NCBI GenBank assembly: GCA_963756815.1
Contig: CAVWPR010000061.1
Coordinates: 186,001-250,000, forward strand
Source of the DNA: JAENVU01 sp963756815
GTDB lineage: Bacteria; Actinomycetota; Acidimicrobiia; IMCC26256; JAENVU01
DNA: 64,000 nt
Reading direction: 5' to 3'
The first letter of the stretch is position 1. Every line of letters begins with the position of its first letter. A program made the translations under genes and the position numbers. This document shows, one piece after another, positions 49,418-59,265 of the stretch. The notes under the pieces were generated by a model. The model was given only the letters and a program-made list of their open reading frames with translations. It ran no database searches and was not told where the DNA came from.

Positions 49418-50592
49418 ACTTCGCACTGAGCGCGGAGCAGGAGCTCTTCCGGGAAGTGATGCAGGCATTTGTTCGGGAGCAGGTCAACCCAGTAGCGCGC
49501 GACTGGGAGCAGAAGGGTCGGTACCCGACCGAGATCGTCGAGGCGATGTCCGCGATGGGACTCTTCGGCATCACCGTGCCGGAACAGTACGGCGGCATGG
49601 GGTGCGACATGGTCTCGATCGCGATCGCGTTCGAGGAGCTCTCAAGAGGATGGATGGGGATCGCGGGGATCCTCGGAAGTCACTCGGTCGCGTGCTGGAT
49701 GATCGATCGGTTCGGCACGGATGCCCAGAGGTCGCGCTTCCTGCCCGAGCTCGCATCCGGCACGCGGCGGAGCGGCATCGCCCTCTCGGAACCCGATACC
49801 GGCAGCGACCTGCAGGGCATCACCACACGAGCTCGCCGCGACGGCAGCGACTACGTGATCCGAGGGACGAAGATGTGGATCACCAACGCGCGGCACGCCG
49901 ATCCGTTGCCGGTGCTGGTCACGACCGATTCGACAGTGACGCCGCCGCACCGGGGCATGAGCATCTTGCTCGTCGATGCCGATCGACCGGGGCTCTCGAT
50001 CGGCCGCGACATCGGCAAGCTCGGCTACCGGGGCCCCGAGACGTGCGAGGTCGTGTTCGACGACGTGCGGGTCCCGGCCGACTGCCTGCTCGGAGACGTC
50101 GAAGGCCACGGCTTCCAGCAGGCCGTCTCCGCGCTGGAGGCCGGACGCGTCAACGTCGCGGCCCGTGCCGTCGGACTCGCCCAGGCCGCCTTCGACCGGG
50201 CGTTCCGGTATTCGCGCGAACGACGAGTCGTCGACCGCCACGGTTCCCTCGGCACTTCCCAGGCGATCGCGGAGCTCCAGGCGATCCAGCTCAAGCTCGC
50301 CGACATGGCGACCGAGGTCCAGGCAGCCCGCCTGATCACGTGGTGGGCCGCGTCAGAACTCGATCGCGGCGAGCGGGCCGACACGCAGACGAGCATGGCG
50401 AAGCTCTTCGCGTCCGAGGTGGCACTCCGCGTCGCGCTGGAGTCCCTACGGGTACACGGCGCTGCGGGGTATTCGACAGAACTCGACGTCGAGCGCATAT
50501 ATCGCGACGCGCCGCTGATGGCGATCGGCGAGGGGACGAGCGACGTCCTCCGGCTCCTCATCGCGCGCCGGTTGCTCACGACCACCGCGTGA
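49414..50592 (+). CDS. Acyl-CoA dehydrogenase
   Basis: A 392-residue acyl-CoA dehydrogenase, uninterrupted. Features are the N-terminal VNFALSAEQELFREVMQAFVRE, YGGMGCDMVSIAIAFEELSRG, the FAD/substrate loop ALSEPDTGSDLQGI, GTKMWITNARHAD, FDDVRVPADCLLGD, and the C-terminal RVHGAAGYSTELDVERIYRDAPLMAIGEGTSDVLR, whose Glu in GEGTSD is the expected catalytic base. GTG 49414 overlaps the PEBP stop. Full length and with all motifs, it probably works alone, unlike the unequal pairs at 14-20 kb. Confidence 0.95.
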   Translation: MNFALSAEQELFREVMQAFVREQVNPVARDWEQKGRYPTEIVEAMSAMGLFGITVPEQYGGMGCDMVSIAIAFEELSRGWMGIAGILGSHSVACWMIDRFGTDAQRSRFLPELASGTRRSGIALSEPDTGSDLQGITTRARRDGSDYVIRGTKMWITNARHADPLPVLVTTDSTVTPPHRGMSILLVDADRPGLSIGRDIGKLGYRGPETCEVVFDDVRVPADCLLGDVEGHGFQQAVSALEAGRVNVAARAVGLAQAAFDRAFRYSRERRVVDRHGSLGTSQAIAELQAIQLKLADMATEVQAARLITWWAASELDRGERADTQTSMAKLFASEVALRVALESLRVHGAAGYSTELDVERIYRDAPLMAIGEGTSDVLRLLIARRLLTTTA

Positions 50593-50647
50593 GGGGTGCC
50601 GATACGCCCGGGTCGAGTTGCGGGGCGCCGATCGGCGCACCGACGCG

Positions 50648-51695
50648 TCAACGTGGCACCCAGCCGCGCGGCGACGTGAGTCGCAGGTCGGGGTACGTCA
50701 CGATGCCGGGCGAGGCGGCGACGACCTGCGGGATCGCGTTCACCGCGGGCATCGCCGTCATGATCTCGCCGATCACCATGAACTCCTGCATGGTCGTGGC
50801 CGCGAAGTCGGCCGGTGGCATGAAATCGACCCGGGTCCGGACAGTCGGCAGGCCGTCGACCTGGATCACCCAGCCGTCCTCGATGACCCAGTCGGGGTCG
50901 AGCGTCTCGCCCTTCTTCCACCGCACGTTGAGGTCGACGACCGTCCGCCCGCCGACCCGGCCCTGCCAGCTCACGGCGAGACCCGCGACGCACCCGGCCG
51001 GGATCGTCCACGAGTCCATGACGACGTCCTCGGTCGTCCGCGCGTACTCCGCTTCGCACACGATGTCGTCGAGCTCCACGCCGAGCGCGTCGGCGACCAT
51101 CGCGACCGCCTCGCCGAAGACCGCCGTGCCCGCGGCCGTCATCGCCGGCAGCTGTGGGTCGTCGATCGGGCGACCGAATCCGGCGAGGATCTCCGTCGCG
51201 GGCGAGTCGTAGTAGGTGGTGTGCGCGGACTCGCTCACCGTCACCTTGTCGACCCGTTCGCAGATGTTCGCGAGCACGATCGCCACCAGCTCCGCGAAGC
51301 CCGGGCTCACGCCGGTGCCGAACATCGACGCACGACCCTCGGCGCAGGCGTCGGCGATGCGGTCGCGCTCGGCGCCGAGGTTGGCACCGGTGATGAACGC
51401 CGCGGTGCTCACCACGTTGACGCCCGCCGCGCAGGATCCGGACCAGCTCGTCGGTCGACGGCCACATCGGCGTGTACACCACGCAGGCGGGCCGCAGCGC
51501 GAGCAGCGCGTCCACGTCGTCGGTCGCGGTCACGCCGATCGGGTCGATGCCCGCGAGCTCGCCGACGTCGCGGCCGATCTTGTCGGCCGAGAACGCGTAG
51601 CAACCGACCAGCTCCAGCCCCGGATGCGCGGCGATGGCGCGCACCGCGCGCTTGCCCACGTTGCCCGTCGTCCACTGCACCACCCGCACCGTCAT
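50648..51695 (-). CDS. NAD(P)-binding dihydrodipicolinate-reductase-like protein (one frameshift)
   Basis: About 349 residues. MTVRVVQWTTGNVGKRAVRAIAAHPGLELVGCYAF has a Rossmann G-x-x-G-x-x motif (TTGNVG) as in DapB-like amine dehydrogenases and reductases of actinobacterial catabolic operons. The rest (VSTAAFITGANLG, GVSPGFAELVAIVLANICERVDKVTVSESAHTTYYDSPATE) fits that family. The frame changes near 51425. Substrate unknown. ATG 51695 is divergent from the SDR at 51781; the 85-base promoter region shows no clear operator. Confidence 0.82.
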
Positions 51696-51780
51696 GGCTC
51701 ACGCTTCCCTCGCGGGCCCCGTGGTTGCCGCGGCCCGACATTTCGTGTCACGATCATGGCACCAAAGTCGAGGAGGGACC

Positions 51781-52521
51781 ATGGGGCGGTTCGAGGGCAA
51801 GGTCGCGGTCATCACCGGCGCCGGATCGGGGATGGCCAAGGCGTCGGCGGCCATCTTCGCCGCCGAGGGCGCGAGGGTCGTGGCGGCCGACATCAGCGGC
51901 GCCGAGCAGGACACCGCGAAGGAGCTGGGCACGGGGGTCCTGCCGTTCCATTGCGACGTGACCAAGGAGACCGACGTCGAGGCCACGATGCGGGTCGCGG
52001 TCGACGAGTTCGGCCGGCTCGACGCGGTGCTCAACGTCGCCGGGATCGGTGACGCGGCGCAGATCGCCGACGTCACGATGGAGCACTACGACCGGGTGAT
52101 GGACATCGACCTGCGCGGCGTCCTGCTCGGGACCAAGCACGGCATCCGCACGATCCGCGGCTGCGGCAACGGCGGCACGATCGTGAACTGGTCGTCGATC
52201 GGCGGCCTCAACGCGTCGCCGTGGACGGGCATCTACTCGGCCGCGAAGGCCGGCGTCATCTCGCTGACGCGCACCGCCGCGCTCGAGGCCGCGCCCGACG
52301 GCATCCGGGTCAACTGCGTGTGCCCGGGCTACATCAAGACCGAGGGCATGGGCGCGGGCCTCGACAGCTATCCCGGCGCGGTCGACGGCACGCCGATGGC
52401 GCGACTCGGGCAGGCCCACGAGATCGCGGCGGTCGCCGCATTCCTCTGCTCCGACGACGCGTCGTTCGTGACCGGCGCGGCGATCCCTGTCGACGGCGGT
52501 CGCAGCATCGTGATCGCGTGA
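51781..52521 (+). CDS. SDR-family NAD(P)-dependent oxidoreductase
   Basis: A 246-residue classical SDR, uninterrupted. The cofactor loop is TGAGSGMAK (12-20), where the last Gly of the usual TGxxxGxG is Ala. LNVAGIG replaces NNAG, Ser139 lies in NWSSIGG, and Tyr152/Lys156 are in IYSAAKAG. The C-terminus is FVTGAAIPVDGGRS. ATG 51781 follows GGAGGGACC. Four bases separate its stop from the GTG of the molybdenum-hydroxylase subunit, so it opens an operon continuing with that protein, a P450 and a TetR. Confidence 0.93.
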   Translation: MGRFEGKVAVITGAGSGMAKASAAIFAAEGARVVAADISGAEQDTAKELGTGVLPFHCDVTKETDVEATMRVAVDEFGRLDAVLNVAGIGDAAQIADVTMEHYDRVMDIDLRGVLLGTKHGIRTIRGCGNGGTIVNWSSIGGLNASPWTGIYSAAKAGVISLTRTAALEAAPDGIRVNCVCPGYIKTEGMGAGLDSYPGAVDGTPMARLGQAHEIAAVAAFLCSDDASFVTGAAIPVDGGRSIVIA

Positions 52522-52525
52522 ACGG

Positions 52526-54872
52526 GTGAGCAAACCACTCGCCGCGCCCGCCGGGCGGTACGTCGGCGCGCGTGTGAGCCGCGTCGAGGACGCTCGGCTG
52601 CTCACCGGGCACGGCAGCTACGTCGACGACGTGATCCTGCCGGGCACGCTCCACGCCCGCTTCGTCCGGAGCCAGTTCGCCCGGGCCGCGATCCGCGGCG
52701 ATCGACACCACCCACGCGCTCGCCGTACCCGGCGTCCGCCACGTGTTCACCGCGGCCGACCTCAACCCCGACGCGAAGGAGCAGTGGCACTCGTCGATCG
52801 GCAAGCAGGGCCCGGAGACCCCCCGGCCGCCGCTGGCCGAGGGCGAGGTGCGCTTCGTCGGTGATCCGGTCGCACTCGTGGTGGCCGACACGCTCGCGAT
52901 CGCGCACGACGCGGCCGAGCTCGTGGTCGTCGACTACGAGCCGCTGACGCCCGTCGTCGACTACCGCACCGCCGAGCAGGTGGGCGAGCAGACGGGGGAA
53001 CTCGTCCACGAGGCCCACGGCTCCAACGTCATCGGTGAGCTGGCCGGCCTCCCCCTGTCGATGCTCCAGGACGCGCTCGACGACGCGGCGCACGTCGTGA
53101 GCGAGACGATCTCGCAACAGGCGTACGTGCCCGCCCCGATGGAGGGACGCGCGCTGCTCGTCGACTGCTCGCCGGCAACGGGCGAGATCACCATCCACGC
53201 GTCCACCCAGGTGCCGCACGAGGTGCGCATGTTCTGCGCCCGCCTCCTCGGCGTCCCGGAGCACCGCATCCGCGTGATCATGCGCGACACCGGAGGCGGC
53301 TTCGGGCAGAAGGTCCTCGTCCAGCGCGACGAGATGTGCATCATGCTCGCCGCACCGAAGGTGGGCGCACCACTCAAGTGGGTGGAGGACCGGCGCGAGA
53401 ACCTGCTCGCCGCCGGCAAGTCGCGCCACGAGCAGGGCACGGCCACGATGGCCTTCGACGAGGACGGCCGGCTCACCGCCGCGCACATCGACTTCCTGCA
53501 GGACTGCGGCGCGTACCCGAGCCCGTGGCCGGTGTTCGTCGCGGCGGCTGTCGGCGTGCTCTTCACCGGGCCGTACCGCGTGCCGCGCGGCGGCTTCGCG
53601 ACGAAGTGCCTCTACACGAACACCGTCGGGCGCACCGCGTACCGCGGCCCGTGGCAGTTCGAGTCGCTCGCCCGCGAGGTGCTGGTCGACATCGCGGCCC
53701 GGCGCATGGGCATCGACCCGGCCGAGCTCCGGCGCCGGAACCTCCTCAGCCGCGCCGACCTGCCGTTCACGAACCCCAACGGCATGACCTACGACAGCAT
53801 CACGCCGCTCGAGACCCTCGACCAGGCGCTCGCCATCCTGGACTACGACGCGTTCCGCGCCGAGCAGGCCGAGGCGCGCGCCGGCGGTCGCTACCTCGGT
53901 GTCGGCATCTCCAGCTACGTCGAGCCGTCGACGCCCGGGTACGGCTACTACGCGACCGAGGCCGCGACGATCCGCATCGAACCATCGGGTGCGATCAACG
54001 TGTACATCGCGGGCGGGTCGAGCGGGAACAGCATCGAGACCACTGTGGTGCAGCTGACCGCCGACGCGCTCGGCGCCGACCTCGCCGACGTCCACACGAT
54101 CCAGGGCGACACCGCGGTCACCGGCTTCGGCGCGGGCACCGCAGGGAGCCGCAGCGGGTCGATGACCGCCGGCGCGATCCGTGAGACGGCCACGATCCTC
54201 CGCGAGCGCATCCGCGCGATCGCTGCGCACCGCCTGGAGGCGGCCGTCGTCGACATCGAGCTGGGCGAGAGCCGCGCGTTCGTGCGGGGCACACCGTCGA
54301 TCGGGCTGTCCCTCGCGGAGATCGCCGCGCTCGCCTACTTCGAGCCGCAGTCGCTGCCGCCCGAGGTGCCCGCGGGGCTCGAGGCCAGCGCGCGCTACAC
54401 CGCGACGAACTCGTCCATCTGGGTGAACGCCACCCACGTCTGCACGTGCGAGGTCGATCCCGAGACCGGACGCGTCGAGCTGCTCCGGTACATCGTGAGC
54501 GAGGACTGCGGTCCGATGATCAACCCCGACGTCGTGGAGGGGCAGATCGCCGGCGGTGTGGTCCAGGGCATCGGCGGGGCGCTCTTCGAGGAGCTCGCGT
54601 ACGACGCCGACGGCAACCCGCTCGCCACCACCCTCATGGACTACCTGATGCCCTCGGCCGCCGAGGTGCCGTCGATCGAGTACGGCCACGTCGAGACGCC
54701 GAGCCCCGGCGCCGGTGGTTTCAAGGGCGTCGGTGAAGGCGGCGCGATCGGCGCGCCGCCCGCGGTCGTCAACGCGGTGGCCGACGCGCTCGCGCCGTTC
54801 GGCGTCGAGCTCACGCGCCTGCCGCTCTCCCCCGCCTCCATCGTCTCGATCCTGAAAGGCACCGGACAATGA
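52526..54872 (+). CDS. Xanthine-dehydrogenase-family molybdopterin-binding large subunit (one frameshift)
   Basis: About 781 residues, the large subunit of a molybdenum hydroxylase (xanthine oxidase/CO dehydrogenase family), which hydroxylates a C-H bond with water oxygen. YVGARVSRVEDARLLTGHGSYVDD opens the ald_Xan_dh_C domain. QAYVPAPMEGR, GGGFGQK, TAYRGPWQFES, GAGTAGSRSGSMTAGA and GFKGVGEGGAIGAPPAVVNAV line the cofactor site; the last contains the conserved catalytic Glu region. One extra base near 52702, before ATCGAC, breaks the N-terminus. No FAD-binding medium or [2Fe-2S] small subunit gene is nearby. It is coupled to the P450 by ATGA. Confidence 0.88.
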
Positions 54873-56053
54873 CCGACCTCTCGTACGACCCGTACTCCGC
54901 GATCAACAACCCCGACCCGTACCCGCTGTACCAGCGGATGCGCGACGAGGCGCCGCTCTACTACAACGCCGATCTCGACTTCTGGGCGGTGACGCGGTAC
55001 GCCGACTGCGAGGTCGGCCTGCGCGACGCGAAGCGCTACATCTCGGGGAAGGGCGGCATCCTCGAGCTGATCAAGGCCGACATCGAGCTGCCGCCCGGCA
55101 ACCTGATCTTCGAGGACCCGCCCGCGCACGACGTCCACCGCAGCCTCCTGGCCCGGGTCTTCACGCCCAAGCGCGTCGCCGATCTCGAGCCCAAGATCCG
55201 CGAGTTCTGTGCCGCCAGCCTCGACCCGCTCGAGGGGCGCGAGGAGTTCGACCTCATCGCGGAGCTGGGTGGTCCGATGCCGACGAGCGTGATCGGGATG
55301 CTGTTCGGCGTGCCCGAGGCGGACCACGCCGCGGTGCGCATCATGGCCGACGCCAACCTGCGGACGAAGGCGGGCGAGGCGATGCACGTGTCGGAGGCGC
55401 CGACGTTCGGCTCCGAGACCTTCGAGGCGTACATCGACTGGCGGATCGACCACCCGGCCGACGACCTCATGACCGAGCTGCTCCACACCGAGTTCGAGGA
55501 CGAGCACGGCGTCACGCGCACGCTGACGCGCGACGAGGCGCTCCTCTACACGACGGTCGTCGCGGGCGCGGGCAGCGAGACGACGACGCGGCTGATCGGT
55601 TGGGCCGGCAAGGTGCTGGCGGAGAACCCCGACCAGCGGCGCGAGCTGGTCGAGGACTCGTCCCTGATCCCGGGCGCGATCGAGGAGCTGCTGCGCTACG
55701 AGTCCCCCGGCCCGCAGATCGGGCGCTACGTCCCCGAGGACGTCGAGCTGTACGACCGGACCGTGCCGGCCGGCAGCGCGATGCTGTTCGTGGTCAGCGC
55801 CGCGAACCGCGACGAACGTCGCTACGACGACCCGGACCGGTTCGACATCCACCGGCCGATCCAGCCCCACCTCGCGTTCGGCTTCGGCATCCACTACTGC
55901 CTCGGCGCCGCGCTCGCCCGGCTCGAGGGACGCATCGCGATCGAGGAGCTGCTCGCCCGCTACCCCGAATGGGACGTCGACCTCGACCGGGCGAACATCG
56001 CCCCCACGTCGACGGTCCGCGGCTTCGAGGCGCTGCCGGTGCTCCCGACGTGA
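54869..56053 (+). CDS. Cytochrome P450 (fourth)
   Basis: A 394-residue P450, uninterrupted. The I-helix is AGAGSETTTR, ExxR is ELLR, and the heme loop FGFGIHYCLGAALAR gives the ligand Cys344. It is a close relative of the P450 at 34839 (shared FDIHRPI, RLIGW-x-GKVLAE, PDQRRE blocks), and both are followed by a TetR gene. ATG 54869 overlaps the stop of the molybdenum-hydroxylase subunit; its TGA overlaps the TetR GTG. Two different hydroxylases in one coupled operon suggest successive oxidation of one substrate (inference). Confidence 0.95.
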   Translation: MTDLSYDPYSAINNPDPYPLYQRMRDEAPLYYNADLDFWAVTRYADCEVGLRDAKRYISGKGGILELIKADIELPPGNLIFEDPPAHDVHRSLLARVFTPKRVADLEPKIREFCAASLDPLEGREEFDLIAELGGPMPTSVIGMLFGVPEADHAAVRIMADANLRTKAGEAMHVSEAPTFGSETFEAYIDWRIDHPADDLMTELLHTEFEDEHGVTRTLTRDEALLYTTVVAGAGSETTTRLIGWAGKVLAENPDQRRELVEDSSLIPGAIEELLRYESPGPQIGRYVPEDVELYDRTVPAGSAMLFVVSAANRDERRYDDPDRFDIHRPIQPHLAFGFGIHYCLGAALARLEGRIAIEELLARYPEWDVDLDRANIAPTSTVRGFEALPVLPT

Positions 56054-56663
56054 CGAAGACCGCGCCGACTGCGAAGCGTCGGTACGACAACACCCGCCGG
56101 CGCGCGCAGGCCGACGAGACGCGCGAGCGGATCGTCGAGCGCGGGCGCGGAGCTCGTGCGCGAGTCGTCGATCCGCGACTGGCGCGGCGTCACGATCCGG
56201 GGCGTCGCCGAACGGGCCGGCGTGCAACGAGCGCACCGTGTACCGCCACTTCGGTGACGAGCGGGCGCTCGCGACGCGGTGATGCACCGCCTGGAGGCGC
56301 CGGGCCGGCATCGACCTCGCGTCGCTGCGCCTCGACGACGTCGCCGACGTCGCGGCGACGGATCGCCGAGCGTCGCGGCCACGCGCCCGTCCGGCGCGTC
56401 GTCGCGCGTCGGATCCGACGCTGGCCGAGGCGAACCGCCGTCAGCACGACGCGCTGCTCGCCGCGGTCGCCGCCGACGCACCCTCGTGGCCCGACACCGA
56501 CCGGCGACTCGCGGTCGGCTCTGCTCGACGTCCTGTGGAGCGTCGGCACCTACGAGCGGCTCGCGGTCGACTGGGAGCTGTCACGGCGACGAGGCGATCC
56601 GCGGCATGACGCTGGGTGATCGGTCTCGTCGTCGACGCGATCCGACGCGGCGACCACCCGTAG
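56050..56663 (+). CDS. TetR/AcrR-family transcriptional regulator (frameshifted)
   Basis: About 200 residues. The N-terminal TKTAPTAKRRYDNTRRRAQADETRERIVE leads to the HTH WRGVTIRGVAERAGVNERTVYRHFGDERAL in a second frame, and the C-terminal helices (ANRRQHDALLAAVAADAPSWPDTDRRLAV, LLDVLWSVGTYERLAVDWELS) appear in others. Frame changes are near 56148, 56226, 56275, 56298, 56352, 56408, 56519 and 56585. The corrected protein stops at 56663. Its GTG overlaps the P450 stop. It probably regulates the SDR/molybdenum-hydroxylase/P450 operon it ends. Confidence 0.72.
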
Positions 56664-56735
56664 CTCTCTCCGCCGGTTCGCTGCAATCGAACCGCTCAGC
56701 GGTCCCTCGGCAACGAACCCGGCGGGACGGCGACC

Positions 56736-58388
56736 TCACACCAGGGCGGGGCGCACGCCGGGCCGCCGGCCGGCGAGGTCGAGCTGCTCGCCGTCGAGCC
56801 GGATGGGCGAGCCGTTCACGAGCACGTGGCGCATGCCGGTCGGCTCCTCCGCGGTGAGGCGCTCCGCATCGGCCGGGAAGTCGCGCACGCGGCGCGTCGG
56901 GCCGGTGCCCACCGTGTCGGGATCGAAGACGGTGATGTCGGCCCACACGCCCTCGCGCAGGTAACCACGCCGGTCGAATCCGAACATGTCGGCGGGCTCG
57001 CCCGCGAGCTTGCGGACGGCCGCCTCGACCGTGAGCACGTTGCGGTCGCGCACCCAGGTGCCGAGGAGGTCGGTGGGCAGCGGCGCGTCACACAGCTGGT
57101 CGACGTGCGCACCCGCGTCCGACAGTCCGAGGACCACGTGCTCGGTGGTGAGCAATCGGGCGACCGCGTCGACGTCGTCGTTGGCGATGTAGGCGCGGAA
57201 GCGGGTGTCGAGGTCCTCGGCGACCGCGAGCTCGCACATCAGGTCGAGCGGGCCGATCCCGCGCTCGCGTGCGACGTCGACCACGCGCCGACCCACGAGG
57301 TCGGGGAACCGCGCCGACTCGGAGATCTCGTACGTGTCCCACCGCGGCTTCATCGGCGCGTGCTCCAGATCGGCCGCGGCGGCCGCCCGCCACTCCGGGT
57401 CGCGGTACGCGGCGGTGCGCACCGCCCGCCCGACCTTCATCAGCTCGCTGAACACCGTGCCGGTGTTGAGGTTGTACGCGTCGGCCATCGTGAACTGCAT
57501 GGTCAGTGGACGCGGTGTCACCTGCGGCCAGACGTCGGCACCGTGCGCTCGTCCCTCACGGTGCAGCCCGAAGGGCACCAGGTGCTTGTCGCCCGGGCTC
57601 GCGAACAACGGGTACGTGAACGGGCGCCCGATCCGCGGCTGCCACTCGTACACGTCGGCGTAGCTGCACTGCTCGCCCGGCGTGATGAGCACCACGCCCT
57701 TCCCGGCCGCGCCCGCGGCACGGAACAGCGTGTCGACCTCGGCCGCGTCGGCGAACCGGCTCGGCACCGGCTTGCCGTCGACGCCGCGGTGCGCGAACGA
57801 GAAGCTCGTGGAGAACCCGGCCGCGCCGGCGGCGATGCCCTCCTGGATCAGCGCGGCCATGCGCGCGGCCTCGGCGGGTGTGGCCGCACGCTCGTAGGCC
57901 GCGTCGCCGAGCACGTAGAGCCGGAGCGCGGAATGACCGACGTAGGTGGTGAAGTTCAGGTCGCTCCCACGCCGGGTGACCGCGTCGAGGTACTCGGGCA
58001 CCGTCTCGAAGTCCCACTCGACGCCGGCGAGCAGCGTGGCCGGATCCATGTCCTCCACGTTCTCGAGCGTGCGCACGATCGTCTCGCGGTGCTCGGGGCG
58101 GGTCGGCGCGAGCGTGAAGCCGCAGTTGCCGGCCACCACCGTGGTGACGCCGTGCGACGACGTCGGGCGCAGCGCCGGGTCCCAGAAGACCTGCGCGTCG
58201 TAGTGCGTGTGGATGTCGATGAACCCGGGAGCCACGACCGCGCCCGACGCGTCGAGCTCGCTCGCGCCGTCGAGCCCGGTGCCGATCGCGCTGATGACAC
58301 CGTCGGTGACTGCGATGTCGGCCGCGACGCCCGGTGCGCCGGTGCCGTCCACGAGCGTGCCGCCGCGGATGACGAGATCGGCGGTCAC
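56736..58388 (-). CDS. N-acyl-D-amino-acid deacylase-like amidohydrolase
   Basis: A 550-residue D-aminoacylase/dihydroorotase-type amidohydrolase, uninterrupted. VTADLVIRGGTLVDGTG begins the small beta domain. The metal motif is GFIDIHTHYDAQ, followed by GVTTVVAGNCGFTLAP (the Cys-containing loop of D-aminoacylases) and GLSDAGAHVDQ with the catalytic Asp region. The C-terminus is GMRHVLVNGSPIRLDG. The GTG at 58388 overlaps the SDR stop (GTGA). Many actinobacterial catabolic clusters hold such enzymes with unknown substrates. It converges with the TetR at 56050 across 72 bases. Confidence 0.92.
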   Translation of the reverse strand: MTADLVIRGGTLVDGTGAPGVAADIAVTDGVISAIGTGLDGASELDASGAVVAPGFIDIHTHYDAQVFWDPALRPTSSHGVTTVVAGNCGFTLAPTRPEHRETIVRTLENVEDMDPATLLAGVEWDFETVPEYLDAVTRRGSDLNFTTYVGHSALRLYVLGDAAYERAATPAEAARMAALIQEGIAAGAAGFSTSFSFAHRGVDGKPVPSRFADAAEVDTLFRAAGAAGKGVVLITPGEQCSYADVYEWQPRIGRPFTYPLFASPGDKHLVPFGLHREGRAHGADVWPQVTPRPLTMQFTMADAYNLNTGTVFSELMKVGRAVRTAAYRDPEWRAAAAADLEHAPMKPRWDTYEISESARFPDLVGRRVVDVARERGIGPLDLMCELAVAEDLDTRFRAYIANDDVDAVARLLTTEHVVLGLSDAGAHVDQLCDAPLPTDLLGTWVRDRNVLTVEAAVRKLAGEPADMFGFDRRGYLREGVWADITVFDPDTVGTGPTRRVRDFPADAERLTAEEPTGMRHVLVNGSPIRLDGEQLDLAGRRPGVRPALV

Positions 58389-59173
58389 GACTGCGCCTTC
58401 GGGAACAGCAGCCCCTGCAGCGACGCCGGCCGCATACCCGCGGTCGTGCCGCCGTCGACCGGCAGCACCACGCCGGTGATCTGCGCGGCGCGGTCGCTCG
58501 CGAGGAAGCACGCGGCCGCGGCGACGTCCTCCGGCGACCCCGATCCGCTGGAGCGGCTGCATGGCCCGCACGATCGTGCCCTGGTCGAAGGCGGCGTTGA
58601 TCGCGGTGGGGATGTGCGCCGGCGCGATGCAGTTGACCCGCACGGCGTGCGCGGCGAGCTCGACCGCGTTGCAGCGCGTGAGGTGGATGACCGCGGCCTT
58701 CGACGCGCGGTACGCGCTCACGCCGCTGCCGGCGTTGATGCCGCCGATCGACGTGGTGTTCACGATCGACCCCCCGCCGTGCTCGGCCATGTGCCGCGCG
58801 GCGCGCTGGGTGCCGAGCATCACGCCGAGCACGTTGACGCGCATCACGCGGTCGAAGTCGTCGAAGTCGTCCGAGAGGAACGAGCGGGGCGACCCGCCGA
58901 CCCCCGCGTTGTTGCACATCACGTGGAGGCCGCCGAACGTGGCGACCGCGTGGTCGACGGCGGCCTGCACGTCGCCGGCCGTCGGCCACGTCGACCCGCA
59001 CGAAGCTCGCGGCGTCGCCGAGCGCACCGGCGAGCGCCGACCCCGCCGTCGGCATCGAGGTCGGCGATCACGACCGCCGCGCCGGCCGCCACGAACGCCT
59101 CGACCATTGCCCGGCCGATGCCACCGGCCCCACCGGTGACGATCGCGACCCGCCCGGCCAACTCGTCGGTCAC
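58385..59173 (-). CDS. SDR-family oxidoreductase (frameshifted)
   Basis: About 262 residues. MTDELAGRVAIVTGGAGGIGRAMVEAF carries the cofactor motif. MCNNAGVGGSPRSF, NTTSIGGINAGSG (Ser) and YRASKAAVIHLTR (Tyr, Lys) form the active site, and VVLPVDGGTTAG is the usual end, with a short tail (ASLQGLLFPKAQS). Frame changes are near 59045, 58985 and 58545. The GTG at 59173 overlaps the stop of the short frame at 59170-59265, and the TGA overlaps the amidohydrolase GTG. It belongs to the minus-strand operon that starts with the aldo/keto reductase. Confidence 0.85.
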
Positions 59174-59265
59174 AGCTTCCCCGCTCGTGTGCCTTCGGCG
59201 CGGGCCGCTCGGGCTCGCGCTCCGCCGAGCGGTCGCGAGGTCGTGGCGTTCCGGGCGTCGCTCAC
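59170..59265 (-). CDS. Mini-ORF related to the 44.7 kb tandem copies
   Basis: A 31-codon frame, starting GTG in a GTGA overlap with the aldo/keto reductase stop and ending in a GTGA overlap with the SDR start. The beginning (VSDARNATTSRPLGGA) and the DNA block CCGAGCGGCCCGCGCCGAAGG resemble the mini-ORFs at 44650-44824. In one alternative frame it reads PERPAPKAHERG, close to their PERPAPKVQERMG, so an indel may have shifted the register. Translation is unproven. Confidence 0.4.
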   Translation of the reverse strand: MSDARNATTSRPLGGARARAARAEGTRAGKL

